Shown: positions 1 to 5,854 of the stretch, in pieces | Numbering within the stretch: position 1 is the stretch's first letter | How the letters are laid out: every line of letters starts with the position of its first letter | Assembly (NCBI GenBank): GCA_030611115.1 | Contig: JAUWQK010000080.1 | Coordinates: 1-6,932, forward strand | Source: Deltaproteobacteria bacterium | Lineage (GTDB): Bacteria > Desulfobacterota > Desulfobacteria > Desulfobacterales > ETH-SRB1 | Direction: 5' to 3' | DNA: 6,932 nt | Notes under the pieces: model-generated | Told to the model about the DNA's origin: nothing | Seen by the model: only the letters and a program-made list of their open reading frames with translations | Databases searched by the model: none | Made by a program: the position numbers and the translations under genes

Positions 1-172
1 ATAACTTATGGGTAAAGAGCAGGGCTATGTTAGCTGTTATACCTTTTTTATCTTATGAGCTTAAAAGCCATCAGCTATAAGCTAAGCTGTATTCCTGCAT
101 TTAAACCTGATTTAAAATTTGGTCGCCTTTCTTGAACTTGAACAAAATTGAACATTTTTCAAAGGTCTCAAA
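1..172. other. Upstream spacer and leader of the ftsB-like operon
   Basis: No gene is supported here; any upstream gene would have to end within the first few bases (in-frame stops occur at 2-4 and 13-15). The spacer holds a possible terminator (21-49), an AGCT-rich repeat tract (73-89: AGCTATA, AGCTA, AGCTG) that resembles the AGCTAAT repeats before coaBC, and three copies of TTGAAC at 132-137, 138-143 and 148-153. I could not find a convincing -35/-10 pair. The ribosome binding site of the first gene is AAAGG at 161-165. Confidence 0.5.
21..49 (+). terminator. Possible intrinsic terminator of an upstream gene
   Basis: AGG and TAT (21-23 and 26-28, with a two-base bulge) can pair with ATACCT (39-44) around a roughly ten-base loop, and a run of T residues follows (44-49). 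The stem is short and bulged, so this is a weak call. Its position just after possible stop codons at the left edge is what makes a terminator reading reasonable. Confidence 0.33.
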
Positions 173-478
173 GTGAGTACAAAGCAAAAAATTCTATTAT
201 CTTTATCAATACTTGTTATATTTTCTTTGCTTTTGTTTATTATTTTCGGTGATAATGGACTGGTTGATCTTAACCTGCTAAAAAGAGAGAGAGACGGGTT
301 GATAGAAAAAAATGCCAGGATTACCATAAATAATCTTTCTTTATATCGTGAAATTGATCGATTGGAACATGACTCCGGATATATTGAGGATGTGGTTAGA
401 CGAGAACTTGGCCTTATAGCTGAAGGCGAGGTGATATTTAAGCTTAAAAATAAGGGTGAGCATAAAGTTAAAAAATGA
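173..478 (+). CDS. ftsB: FtsB/DivIC family septum formation initiator
   Basis: A 101-residue bitopic membrane protein of the FtsB/DivIC family, the small coiled-coil subunit that links FtsL and FtsQ in the divisome. A short basic N-terminus is followed by one membrane segment (about 7-25), the family-typical Gly-Asp-Asn-Gly turn (26-29), a heptad-patterned coiled coil (about 33-66), and the conserved tail in which YIEDVVRRELGLI precedes a Gly-Glu pair (70-86). The length is normal for the family. The start is GTG at 173, with AAAGG seven bases upstream. Its stop overlaps the next start as ATGA, so the genes are translationally coupled. FtsB and DivIC are hard to separate by sequence alone; the symbol is given on Gram-negative context and the GDNG turn. 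Family assignment is secure; the partners are inferred from the family. Confidence 0.85.
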   Translation: MSTKQKILLSLSILVIFSLLLFIIFGDNGLVDLNLLKRERDGLIEKNARITINNLSLYREIDRLEHDSGYIEDVVRRELGLIAEGEVIFKLKNKGEHKVKK

Positions 479-747
479 ATAATCAAACTGAGTTTTATAC
501 AAAGACCATGGCGAATGTATATGCCAGGCAGGGTTATTTTGCAAAAGCAGTTGAGATCTATAGGCACCTGTTGAAGCATGATCCTGAAAGCCGGGAGCTT
601 AATGATTTACTTTCTGAAGTCGAGAAGAAATTTAATGAAAAGCAAAAAAAAGATAGAGAAATCCTTGAAAAGTTATTCGGGAAATGGATTTATCTGCAAC
701 TAAGTTATAACAGGCTGCAAAAATTGAAAAAAATTAAGGAGGTATGA
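475..747 (+). CDS. Small single-TPR protein of unknown function
   Basis: A 90-residue, highly charged, apparently cytoplasmic protein with no signal peptide. Residues about 7-39 form one tetratricopeptide-like repeat: alanine, tyrosine and glycine residues at 13-20, Ala-Val-x-x-Tyr at 25-29, and a closing Asp-Pro at 36-37. A lysine/glutamate-rich helix follows (about 44-65), then a C-terminal amphipathic stretch ending in basic residues. A single TPR is unlikely to fold as a superhelix, so it may dimerise or pack against a partner. The ATG overlaps the ftsB stop (ATGA, 475-478) and its own stop overlaps an ATG of the next gene (744-747), placing it firmly in the operon. A role near the divisome or envelope is inferred only from this coupling. 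I do not recognise a named family. Confidence 0.75.
   Translation: MNNQTEFYTKTMANVYARQGYFAKAVEIYRHLLKHDPESRELNDLLSEVEKKFNEKQKKDREILEKLFGKWIYLQLSYNRLQKLKKIKEV
736..742 (+). promoter_or_regulatory. Strong Shine-Dalgarno deciding the lipoprotein start
   Basis: AAGGAGG at 736-742 is the best ribosome binding site in the window. It lies one base from the ATG at 744 but seven bases from the in-frame ATG at 750, so the second ATG is the more likely start. The site lies inside the last codons of the preceding gene. Confidence 0.75.
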
Positions 748-749
748 AT

Positions 750-1238
750 ATGACAAAATCAAGGCGGATAAGAACTGCGTTGGCATTTATTGGAATAATG
801 ACTGCTTTTTTTGTTCTAATTAATGGGTGCGCAGGTTTAAAATCCAGCAAAAAAGATTCAGAATCCTCAACAAAAGAACAAAAGGAAAAGGGAACCTATC
901 CTTTATATTGTGACTTTGGAGACGTACTTGTACCAAGCGAGTTAAAAGTTGACAAGGAGTTAACTTTTATATTCGAGGCTTCGGGTTTTATAACAGGCGT
1001 TAATGCTTACAAAGGCAGGGTAAGGGTCGATTCCTTGATTAAATTTTTTAAAAGCAGCATGGCTAATGATAACTGGAGGATTTTAGGATCATTTAAATCC
1101 TCTCCTCTAACCATCATGCTGTTCCAGAAGGAAAACAGAAGCTGTCTGATTAAAATTATCGAAAAATTAACTACTACTCATGTTGAAATATGGGTTGCGC
1201 CGAGTATTGATGAGGTTGAGTCAGGGTTGTTGAAATAG
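750..1238 (+). CDS. Predicted lipoprotein, unrecognised family
   Basis: About 162 residues from ATG 750 (164 from the overlapping ATG at 744). The N-terminus is a lipoprotein signal: Arg-rich start, hydrophobic stretch, then Leu-Ile-Asn-Gly-Cys, with the lipidated cysteine at residue 27. A charged Ser/Lys/Glu-rich linker (about 30-48) leads to a compact mixed alpha/beta domain that starts at Tyr-Pro-Leu-Tyr-Cys-Asp-Phe-Gly-Asp and ends in a strand reading HVEIWVAPS. The residue after the cysteine is Ala, not Asp, so outer-membrane sorting by the Lol route is the default inference. Third gene of the coupled operon, after the FtsB-like and TPR proteins, so an envelope or division-related role is plausible but unproved. 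I do not recognise a functional domain and see no catalytic motif. A run of T follows the stop (1239-1244) but without a convincing stem. Confidence 0.75.
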   Translation: MTKSRRIRTALAFIGIMTAFFVLINGCAGLKSSKKDSESSTKEQKEKGTYPLYCDFGDVLVPSELKVDKELTFIFEASGFITGVNAYKGRVRVDSLIKFFKSSMANDNWRILGSFKSSPLTIMLFQKENRSCLIKIIEKLTTTHVEIWVAPSIDEVESGLLK

Positions 1239-1249
1239 TTTTTTGAAAA

Positions 1250-1450
1250 TGTATCCGCTTCAGGTGTGATACATTCAAACCATGAAAAACTCACGCATAA
1301 GATATCGTAAAGAAAGAACTTGCCAGGAATGTAAACAATAGTAACAGTTCAGCGAGCCATTAATAAACAATGACAACATCATGCAGGGTTCTTTCTTAAC
1401 GATATCTAATGCCCTCAAACAGTTAATGTATCACACCTGAAGCTCATACA
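1250..1450. repeat. Nested foldback (MITE-like) element, about 200 bp
   Basis: Two nested inverted repeats share almost the same centre. The outer arms 1250-1274 and 1426-1450 pair at 23 of 25 positions, with an uninterrupted core of 18 (1257-1274 with 1426-1443, starting GCTTCAGGTGTG). The inner arms 1295-1319 and 1388-1412 also pair at 23 of 25 (mismatches at 1299/1408 and 1309/1398). They flank a 68-base centre (1320-1387) with no ORF of note. The unpaired shoulders are unequal (19 and 12 bases). The left outer arm also contains its own TGTATC...GATACA palindrome. There is no coding capacity and no clear target-site duplication. This could be a non-autonomous mobile element, a structured transcript or a decayed remnant; the inverted repeats are seen directly, the mobile origin is inference. 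Confidence 0.8.
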
Positions 1451-1491
1451 CAGCCAGTTTGTTTTAATATAAACTGCTAATACGTGGCTGT
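1450..1491. repeat. Small inverted repeat next to the foldback element
   Basis: ACAGCCA at 1450-1456 is the exact reverse complement of TGGCTGT at 1485-1491. Inside it, CAGTTT (1455-1460) and AAACTG (1471-1476) form a competing six-base stem around an AT-rich centre. It abuts the large foldback element and lies about 50 bases before coaBC. It could be an operator or part of the coaBC leader; there is no T run, so it is not an obvious intrinsic terminator. Confidence 0.5.
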
Positions 1492-1501
1492 TAAGCTTAT
1501 C

Positions 1502-1519
1502 AGCTAATAGCTAATAGCT
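1502..1519. repeat. AGCTAAT heptad repeat
   Basis: Two exact copies of AGCTAAT (1502-1508 and 1509-1515) are followed by a partial AGCT (1516-1519). The tract resembles the AGCT-rich stretch at 73-89 in front of the ftsB-like gene; both are preceded by ATC. One of several 7-base-period tracts in this window. Confidence 0.6.
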
Positions 1520-1532
1520 TGCCCGAAGGGCA
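1520..1532 (+). promoter_or_regulatory. Hairpin enclosing the coaBC ribosome binding site
   Basis: TGCCC (1520-1524) and GGGCA (1528-1532) form a five-base perfect stem with the three-base loop GAA. The only Shine-Dalgarno-like sequence before the coaBC ATG, AAGGG at 1526-1530, spans the loop and the 3' side of this stem, eight bases from the start. Folding would hide the site, so translation could be sensitive to structure. The pairing is seen directly; regulation is inferred. Confidence 0.5.
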
Positions 1533-1538
1533 CTAATT

Positions 1539-2753
1539 ATGAAACTTATAAAAAATAAAAACATTCTGCTTGGTGTTTGCGGAGGTATTGCAGCATACAA
1601 GAGTGTAGAATTATTAAGACTTCTTAAAAGACACGGCGCAAATGTCAAGGTGTTTATGACTGAGAATTCTGAGGCGTTTGTTGGTCGGCTGACTTTTGAA
1701 GCATTATCAGGCCAGCCGGTTTGCTCAAGTCTTTTTGAGAAAGCTGGAAGCAGAAGCGAGCATATAGTAGAACACATAGATTGGGCCGAGAAGGCAGACG
1801 CCCTGGTTATAGCTCCTGCAACAGCGAATATTATTGGCAAGATAGCAAATGGAATAGCTGATGATGCTCTTAGCACACTGGTACTTGCAGTTACATCTCC
1901 GGTGATAATTTGTCCTTCCATGAATACAAATATGTACCGGAATAGGGCGCTTCAAAGAAATCTTGATAGATTAAGGGAGGATGGACTTTTTGTCATAGAA
2001 CCGGAGTCCGGAGAACTTGCTTGCGGTACAAGCGGGCCAGGTCGCCTTCCTGAACCTGAATATATACTCGACAGGTTATTATTCCGCCTTTCACCAAAAG
2101 ACCTGGAAGGTAAAAACATACTTGTAACTGCCGGCCCGACTCAGGAATACATTGATCCGGTCAGGTTCCTGAGCAACCCATCCTCAGGCAAGATGGGTTA
2201 TTCGATTGCAGGAGCTGCTGAGAAAAGAGGGGGCAGCGTTGTCCTTGTAACAGGCCCCACAAGCCTTTCAGACCCGTTAAATGTAACTGCAATCAGAGTG
2301 GGTTCTGCGGAGGATATGGCCATTGCTGTGTTTGAGCATATGGAACATGCAGATATTATTATAAAAGCAGCAGCGGTTTCAGATTACAGACCAGTTGATC
2401 CTTGTCAGCAGAAAATTAAGAAGAAAAAGGATGAAATGGTTTTATCTCTGCAAAGAAATCAGGATATACTGGAAGAACTTGGCAGGAGAAAAGAGAACCG
2501 GTTACTTGTGGGATTTGCAGCAGAAACAGAGAACCTTGAAAAAAACTCAGTTGACAAGCTTGTTAGAAAGAATCTTGATATAATTGTCGGCAACCTTGTC
2601 GGCCGGCCCTCATCCGGATTTGGCTCAGATACCAACAAAGTTACGTTTTTTTATAAAGACGGGACAACCGAGTCTCTCCCTGAAATGGAAAAAGACGAGG
2701 TTGCAAATATTCTTCTTGATCGGATTGTAACCATGATGATTGATGATTTATGA
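1539..2753 (+). CDS. coaBC: Bifunctional CoaBC: phosphopantothenoylcysteine decarboxylase/synthase
   Basis: A 404-residue, full-length CoaBC (Dfp), which joins cysteine to 4'-phosphopantothenate using CTP (CoaB) and then decarboxylates the product with FMN (CoaC), giving 4'-phosphopantetheine for coenzyme A. The CoaC flavoprotein half (about 7-180) shows the GVCGGIAAYKS FMN loop (12-22), the catalytic His79 in HIDW, Pro-Ala-Thr-Ala-Asn (93-97), Asn129 in PSMNTNM, and Cys162 in ELACG. These match E. coli His75, Asn125 and Cys158 with a constant shift of four. The CoaB half (about 190-400) has the AGPTQEYIDPVR start, the SNPSSGKMG loop (212-220), AAVSDYRP (278-285), the KIKK lysines (292-295) and VGFAAETE. 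ATG 1539 is used, with AAGGG eight bases upstream in a small hairpin. It appears transcribed alone, set off by palindromic spacers. Housekeeping and cytoplasmic; every key residue is present. Confidence 0.96.
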   Translation: MKLIKNKNILLGVCGGIAAYKSVELLRLLKRHGANVKVFMTENSEAFVGRLTFEALSGQPVCSSLFEKAGSRSEHIVEHIDWAEKADALVIAPATANIIGKIANGIADDALSTLVLAVTSPVIICPSMNTNMYRNRALQRNLDRLREDGLFVIEPESGELACGTSGPGRLPEPEYILDRLLFRLSPKDLEGKNILVTAGPTQEYIDPVRFLSNPSSGKMGYSIAGAAEKRGGSVVLVTGPTSLSDPLNVTAIRVGSAEDMAIAVFEHMEHADIIIKAAAVSDYRPVDPCQQKIKKKKDEMVLSLQRNQDILEELGRRKENRLLVGFAAETENLEKNSVDKLVRKNLDIIVGNLVGRPSSGFGSDTNKVTFFYKDGTTESLPEMEKDEVANILLDRIVTMMIDDL

Positions 2754-2834
2754 TTGTCGATTGAAGGAATTCTACTAATTTTATGAAAAATAATAGAGCG
2801 AAGCGATTCCACAAATCAACAATCAACAATCATA
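2749..2834. repeat. Foldback repeat with AATCAAC heptads at the coaBC 3' end
   Basis: The left arm 2749-2763 (TATGATTGTCGATTG) pairs with 2820-2834 at 14 of 15 positions. The left arm contains the coaBC stop codon (2751-2753). The right arm belongs to a heptad array: AATCAAC at 2814-2820 and 2821-2827, then AATCA. GGAAT (2766-2770) can also meet ATTCC (2806-2810) further in. There is no T run, so it is not a classical terminator, although a transcript would fold and might protect the 3' end. Confidence 0.65.
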
Positions 2835-2853
2835 GGTATAGTTTACAACCAGC

Positions 2854-2913
2854 AGGTGAGCAAAATTTCCCAGTTTCTCACTTATGCAACGAGCAAATAG
2901 TAACGAGTGAAAA
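2854..2913. repeat. Hairpin and degenerate heptads running into the udg start
   Basis: AGGTGAG (2854-2860) pairs with CTCACTT (2877-2883), with one G-T wobble, around a 16-base loop. It is followed by four degenerate 7-base units: GCAACGA (2886-2892), GCAAATA (2893-2899), GTAACGA (2900-2906) and GTGAAAA (2907-2913). The first base of the last unit is also the first base of the proposed GTG start of the glycosylase gene, so repeat and gene overlap. The heptad reading is weaker here than in the other spacers. Confidence 0.45.
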
Positions 2914-3608
2914 AAGTGAATATTAAAGGTTTTAATTCAGCAATAGATGAAGTTAAAAACCATCTTGAATTTTTAGCCGGATCAGGATGCCGGGGGTTTG
3001 ATTGCTCAAAAAAGAGCCTTGATATTATTAAAAGTTGGGAAAGCAAAGAAGCCTTTTTACCTGAGACACTGGAATCAATTCAGACAGACCTGGGTGACTG
3101 CCGCCGGTGTGGGCTTCATGATAATCGTAGAAATATTGTCTTTGGCGAGGGCAATCCAGGCGCAAAGCTTGTATTTGTTGGTGAAGGGCCTGGATATGAA
3201 GAGGACCAAAGGGGCAGGCCTTTTATCGGCGCTGCAGGCCAGCTTTTGACCAAGATAATTCAGGCTATAAAATTAACAAGAGAGCAGGTTTATATCTGCA
3301 ATATAATAAAATGCCGGCCTCCGAAGAATAGAAATCCTCTGCCTGACGAGATAAAAGCCTGCTTACCGTTTTTACAGCGTCAGATAGCGGTATTAAAGCC
3401 TGATTTTATTTGCGCGCTTGGGACTTTTGCAGCTCAGACACTCTTAAAAACAAAAGAACCCATTTCGAGGCTCAGGGGCAGTTTTCATAAATACAGTGGC
3501 ATAAGGGTGTTACCTACCTATCATCCTGCATATCTTCTTAGAAATCCTGATAAAAAGCGTGATGTTTGGGAAGATATGAAAATGTTAATGAATGAGATGG
3601 GGGGCTGA
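2907..3608 (+). CDS. Family 4 (Fe-S) uracil-DNA glycosylase
   Basis: A 233-residue member of the family 4 uracil-DNA glycosylases, iron-sulfur enzymes that remove uracil produced by cytosine deamination and start base excision repair. After an N-terminal extension of about 60 residues comes the catalytic domain: Cys65 and Cys68 (CRRC), the active-site stretch GEGPGYEEDQRGRPFIG (92-108), NIIKCRPPKNRNP with Cys136, Cys152 in KACLPFL, and the C-terminal TYHPAYLL motif with His206. The four cysteines follow the family's [4Fe-4S] ligand order (CxxC, then two distant). The domain is complete; the extension explains why the protein is longer than the roughly 200 residues usual in the family. The start is uncertain: GTG 2907 lacks a Shine-Dalgarno sequence and sits in repeat-like DNA, and GTG 2916 is an alternative. 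The nfeD gene begins seven bases after its stop, or overlaps it if the ATG at 3592 is used. Confidence 0.92.
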   Translation: MKKVNIKGFNSAIDEVKNHLEFLAGSGCRGFDCSKKSLDIIKSWESKEAFLPETLESIQTDLGDCRRCGLHDNRRNIVFGEGNPGAKLVFVGEGPGYEEDQRGRPFIGAAGQLLTKIIQAIKLTREQVYICNIIKCRPPKNRNPLPDEIKACLPFLQRQIAVLKPDFICALGTFAAQTLLKTKEPISRLRGSFHKYSGIRVLPTYHPAYLLRNPDKKRDVWEDMKMLMNEMGG

Positions 3609-3615
3609 TAAAGAA

Positions 3616-4899
3616 ATGCGCTTTATAAAATGCAAATTTTCTATTGTTGCACTTTTGTTTTTTCTGTCATTTACTCCTGAGAACTGTTTTCCGGATCAGA
3701 ATGATGTTTATATAGCCAAAATATCAAGTTCTATAAATCCAGGCGTGGTTGATTATATAACGGGCGGAATTCAAAAGGCATCGGAACATAATGCTTCCTG
3801 CATTATTATTGAGCTTGACACGCCTGGCGGTCTTGCCGAATCTATGAGAAAAATCGTGATGGCTATACTTGGGAGCAAGGTGCCGGTCGTTGTTTATGTT
3901 TCCCCAAGTGGGGCAAGAGCCGCCTCGGCAGGCGTTATGATAACCATGGCGGCAGATATTGCTGCTATGGCTCCTGGAACAAATATCGGGGCTGCGCATC
4001 CGGTAGGGGCGGGTGGTAAGGAAATTGGCGGGACCATGTCTGAAAAGGTGCTTAACGATATGGTTGCTCATGCGAAAAGTGTTGCTGAAAAGCGCGGGAG
4101 AAATGCTGTTTGGGTTGAAAAGGCTATACGTGAGAGTGTTTCTGTTACTGAAACCGAGGCTCTGAAAGAAAATGTAATAGATATTATAGCAAACGACCTG
4201 GATGATTTGATAAATAAGATAAACGGGCGCAAAATAGAAGATAAATGGATATTAAAACTCGACAATGCCAATAAGATAATTCTGAAAGAAAGTTTAAGAA
4301 CAAAGATATTAAAAACCATAAGCGATCCCAATATTGCGTATATCCTTATGATGATAGGTCTTGCCGGGCTTTATTTTGAACTGTCTCAGCCGGGTGCTAT
4401 TTTTCCTGGAGTAGTTGGCGCAATTTCGTTAATTTTAGCTTTCTTTGCATTTCAGACTCTCTCTGTTAACTATGCCGGCTTTCTTCTTATCATACTTTCT
4501 GTAATTCTGTTCATAATGGAGATGAAGATTATAAGTTACGGCCTTCTCAGCATAGCAGGCATTGCCTCACTTTTGCTTGGTTCAATGATGTTGTTTGAAA
4601 ACAGCGCTCCCGGGTTAGGACTATCATGGACGGTATTTGTGCCGACGGTGATTATAGTTTCAGCTTTTTTTGTTACAGTTGCCGGTATTGTTTTTAAAGC
4701 ACAGGTCACAAAACCAAGGACAGGGGCAAAAGGACTTATCGGAGAAATCGGGGTGGCGAAAACAGACATTAAGGCGGAAGGCAAAGTATTTGTTCATGGC
4801 GAACTGTGGAATGCGACTTCAAAGGATATAATAGGGCAGGGTAAAAAGGTCCGGGTGGTAAAGGTTGTTAATCTTGTGTTAGAGGTGGAGCTGGTTTAG
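3616..4899 (+). CDS. nfeD: NfeD long form: membrane serine protease of ClpP/SppA class
   Basis: About 427 residues from ATG 3616. A signal peptide (basic MRFIKCK, then a hydrophobic run to about residue 20) exports a ClpP-fold protease domain (about 30-200), which carries ELDTPGG (66-72), the nucleophile Ser104 in AASAG and the lysine of the AHAKSVAEKRGRN stretch (Lys154). This is the Ser-Lys dyad known from the Pyrococcus horikoshii homologue PH1510. Four or five membrane segments follow (about 239-256, 262-281, 285-303, 307-327, 338-360), then a soluble C-terminal OB-fold (about 372-427, GLIGEIGVAKT onward). The next gene is the stomatin homologue, the usual genetic partner, whose C-terminus such proteases cut in archaea. 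An upstream in-frame ATG (3592, overlapping the glycosylase gene) would add eight residues before the signal peptide; I prefer 3616 because the signal then starts with a normal basic end, although neither start has a strong Shine-Dalgarno site. Function is inferred from family and context. Confidence 0.92.
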   Translation: MRFIKCKFSIVALLFFLSFTPENCFPDQNDVYIAKISSSINPGVVDYITGGIQKASEHNASCIIIELDTPGGLAESMRKIVMAILGSKVPVVVYVSPSGARAASAGVMITMAADIAAMAPGTNIGAAHPVGAGGKEIGGTMSEKVLNDMVAHAKSVAEKRGRNAVWVEKAIRESVSVTETEALKENVIDIIANDLDDLINKINGRKIEDKWILKLDNANKIILKESLRTKILKTISDPNIAYILMMIGLAGLYFELSQPGAIFPGVVGAISLILAFFAFQTLSVNYAGFLLIILSVILFIMEMKIISYGLLSIAGIASLLLGSMMLFENSAPGLGLSWTVFVPTVIIVSAFFVTVAGIVFKAQVTKPRTGAKGLIGEIGVAKTDIKAEGKVFVHGELWNATSKDIIGQGKKVRVVKVVNLVLEVELV

Positions 4900-4966
4900 G
4901 TGGATAGGCTGAAGGCTGAAGGTGGAAGGTGGAAGGGAGCTTCAGCCTTCAGTCTATCTACCTGAA
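4895..4966. repeat. Long hairpin built of GGCTGAA/GGTGGAA heptads
   Basis: Bases 4895-4921 pair with 4940-4966 over 27 positions with only three G-T wobbles (4897/4964, 4902/4959, 4908/4953) and no mismatch; the loop is 18 bases. Within it are four contiguous heptads: GGCTGAA at 4907-4913 and 4914-4920, GGTGGAA at 4921-4927 and 4928-4934. The 3' arm contains reverse-complement heptads (TTCAGCC 4941-4947, TTCAGTC 4948-4954). The nfeD stop codon (4897-4899) lies inside the 5' arm. There is no T run, so it is probably not an intrinsic terminator; in an nfeD-slipin transcript it would be a very stable stem between the two cistrons and might separate their stability or expression. Confidence 0.85.
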
Positions 4967-4998
4967 ATGTATTTAACAAAATCGAAAAGGAGATAAAA

Positions 4999-5760
4999 AT
5001 GTTTACTGCAATTGCAATAATAATGCTTGTTATCTTTTTCCTGACCTCGGCAATACGGATATTGAATGAGTATGAACGCGGGGTGATATTCAGGCTGGGG
5101 CGTGTAATAAAGGCAAAAGGACCGGGGCTGATAATACTGATTCCGCTTATTGATAAAATGCTGAAAGTTAGCATGCGCCTTGTGGCCATGGATGTAGATC
5201 CTCAGGACGTTATTACAAAGGATAATGTTTCTGTAAAGGTGAATGCGGTTATCTATTTCAGGGTAATTGATCCGACAAAAGCCATAGTTGAGGTTGAAAA
5301 CTACAATTATGCAATGTCCCAACTTGCACAGACAACTTTAAGAAGTGTGTGCGGCCAGGCAGAGCTGGATGAACTTTTATCTGCAAGGGAAAAAATAAAT
5401 TCGCAATTACAGGAAATACTCGATACTCATACAGATCCATGGGGAATAAAGGTTGCAACAGTTGAGCTTAAACACATTGATCTGCCTCAGGAAATGCAGA
5501 GGTCAATGGCCAAACAGGCTGAGGCCGAGAGAGAACGGCGTGCGAAAGTTATAAATGCTGAGGGCGAATATCAGGCAGCGGCAAAGCTTTCTGAGGCAGC
5601 GCAAATAATTGAAAAAAACCCTATGGCTTTGCAACTGAGATATCTCCAGACAATGCGGGAGATGTCGGCAGAGCAAAATTCGACAGTCATATTCCCATTT
5701 CCCATGGATCTTTTCAGGCCGCTGTTGAAACTTATGGATAATGGAAAAAGCGGGGATTAG
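4999..5760 (+). CDS. Slipin: stomatin/prohibitin (SPFH, Band 7) membrane protein
   Basis: 253 residues, normal length for a bacterial slipin. An N-terminal hydrophobic segment (about 3-19) anchors it, followed at once by the SPFH/Band 7 domain starting [12 protein letters not shown] (24-35) and containing [20 protein letters not shown] (64-83), then the SAREKIN region (128-134) and [19 protein letters not shown] (155-172). A charged coiled-coil stretch rich in Glu, Ala and Arg (about 170-205) is typical of oligomerisation in this family, and the C-terminus has the hydrophobic [12 protein letters not shown] motif (228-239), the region that NfeD-type proteases cut in the archaeal pair. Such proteins form large membrane rings or scaffolds and organise membrane microdomains. 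The start is ATG 4999 with AAAGGAG (4986-4992) six bases upstream. Its stop runs straight into a heptad array. Partner of the preceding nfeD gene. Confidence 0.93.
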   Translation: MFTAIAIIMLVIFFLTSAIRILNEYERGVIFRLGRVIKAKGPGLIILIPLIDKMLKVSMRLVAMDVDPQDVITKDNVSVKVNAVIYFRVIDPTKAIVEVENYNYAMSQLAQTTLRSVCGQAELDELLSAREKINSQLQEILDTHTDPWGIKVATVELKHIDLPQEMQRSMAKQAEAERERRAKVINAEGEYQAAAKLSEAAQIIEKNPMALQLRYLQTMREMSAEQNSTVIFPFPMDLFRPLLKLMDNGKSGD

Positions 5761-5818
5761 AAAGCAGGGATCAGGGATCAGAAAGCAGGGATCAGGGGTT
5801 AGGGGTCAGGGATCAGGA
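5760..5818. repeat. GGGATCA heptad array
   Basis: Eight contiguous 7-base units begin at the last base of the slipin stop codon: GAAAGCA (5760), GGGATCA (5767), GGGATCA (5774), GAAAGCA (5781), GGGATCA (5788), GGGGTTA (5795), GGGGTCA (5802), GGGATCA (5809-5815), then GGA. Units differ at up to four positions, yet the phase is kept exactly throughout. It occupies the spacer between slipin and hicB and marks the edge of the accessory part of the window. It cannot be a CRISPR array, since the units have no spacers. Confidence 0.85.
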
Positions 5819-5854
5819 ACTCAATTATAAACAAATAAATCAAAGGATAAGTTT

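Noticed and set aside
120..143. Similarity of GGTCGCCTTTCTTGAAC to a stretch of coaBC at 2040-2062
   Set aside because: The second copy is fully explained by conserved CoaC codons; the match is short and gapped, so chance is the simpler reading.
112..579. Minus-strand open frame of 155 codons across the ftsB-like gene
   Set aside because: It lies opposite two convincing coupled genes, its translation is Ser/Leu/Ile-rich with no motif, and it has no ribosome binding site; it is a shadow frame.
1250..1450. Retron-like or attachment-site reading of the nested palindrome
   Set aside because: No reverse transcriptase, integrase or recombinase is present in the window, and there is no target duplication or tRNA end; it is kept only as a foldback repeat.
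1459..1483. Promoter for coaBC (TTGTTT with TAATAC)
   Set aside because: The gap between the two boxes is only 13 bases, too short for a normal sigma-70 promoter.
1511..1921. Minus-strand open frame of 136 codons
   Set aside because: It is antisense to the conserved FMN-binding half of coaBC and shows no domain of its own.
4536..4784. Minus-strand open frame inside nfeD
   Set aside because: It is antisense to the membrane segments and OB-fold of nfeD and has no independent support.
5760..5818. CRISPR array
   Set aside because: The units are 7 bases and contiguous, with no spacers between them; no cas gene is nearby.
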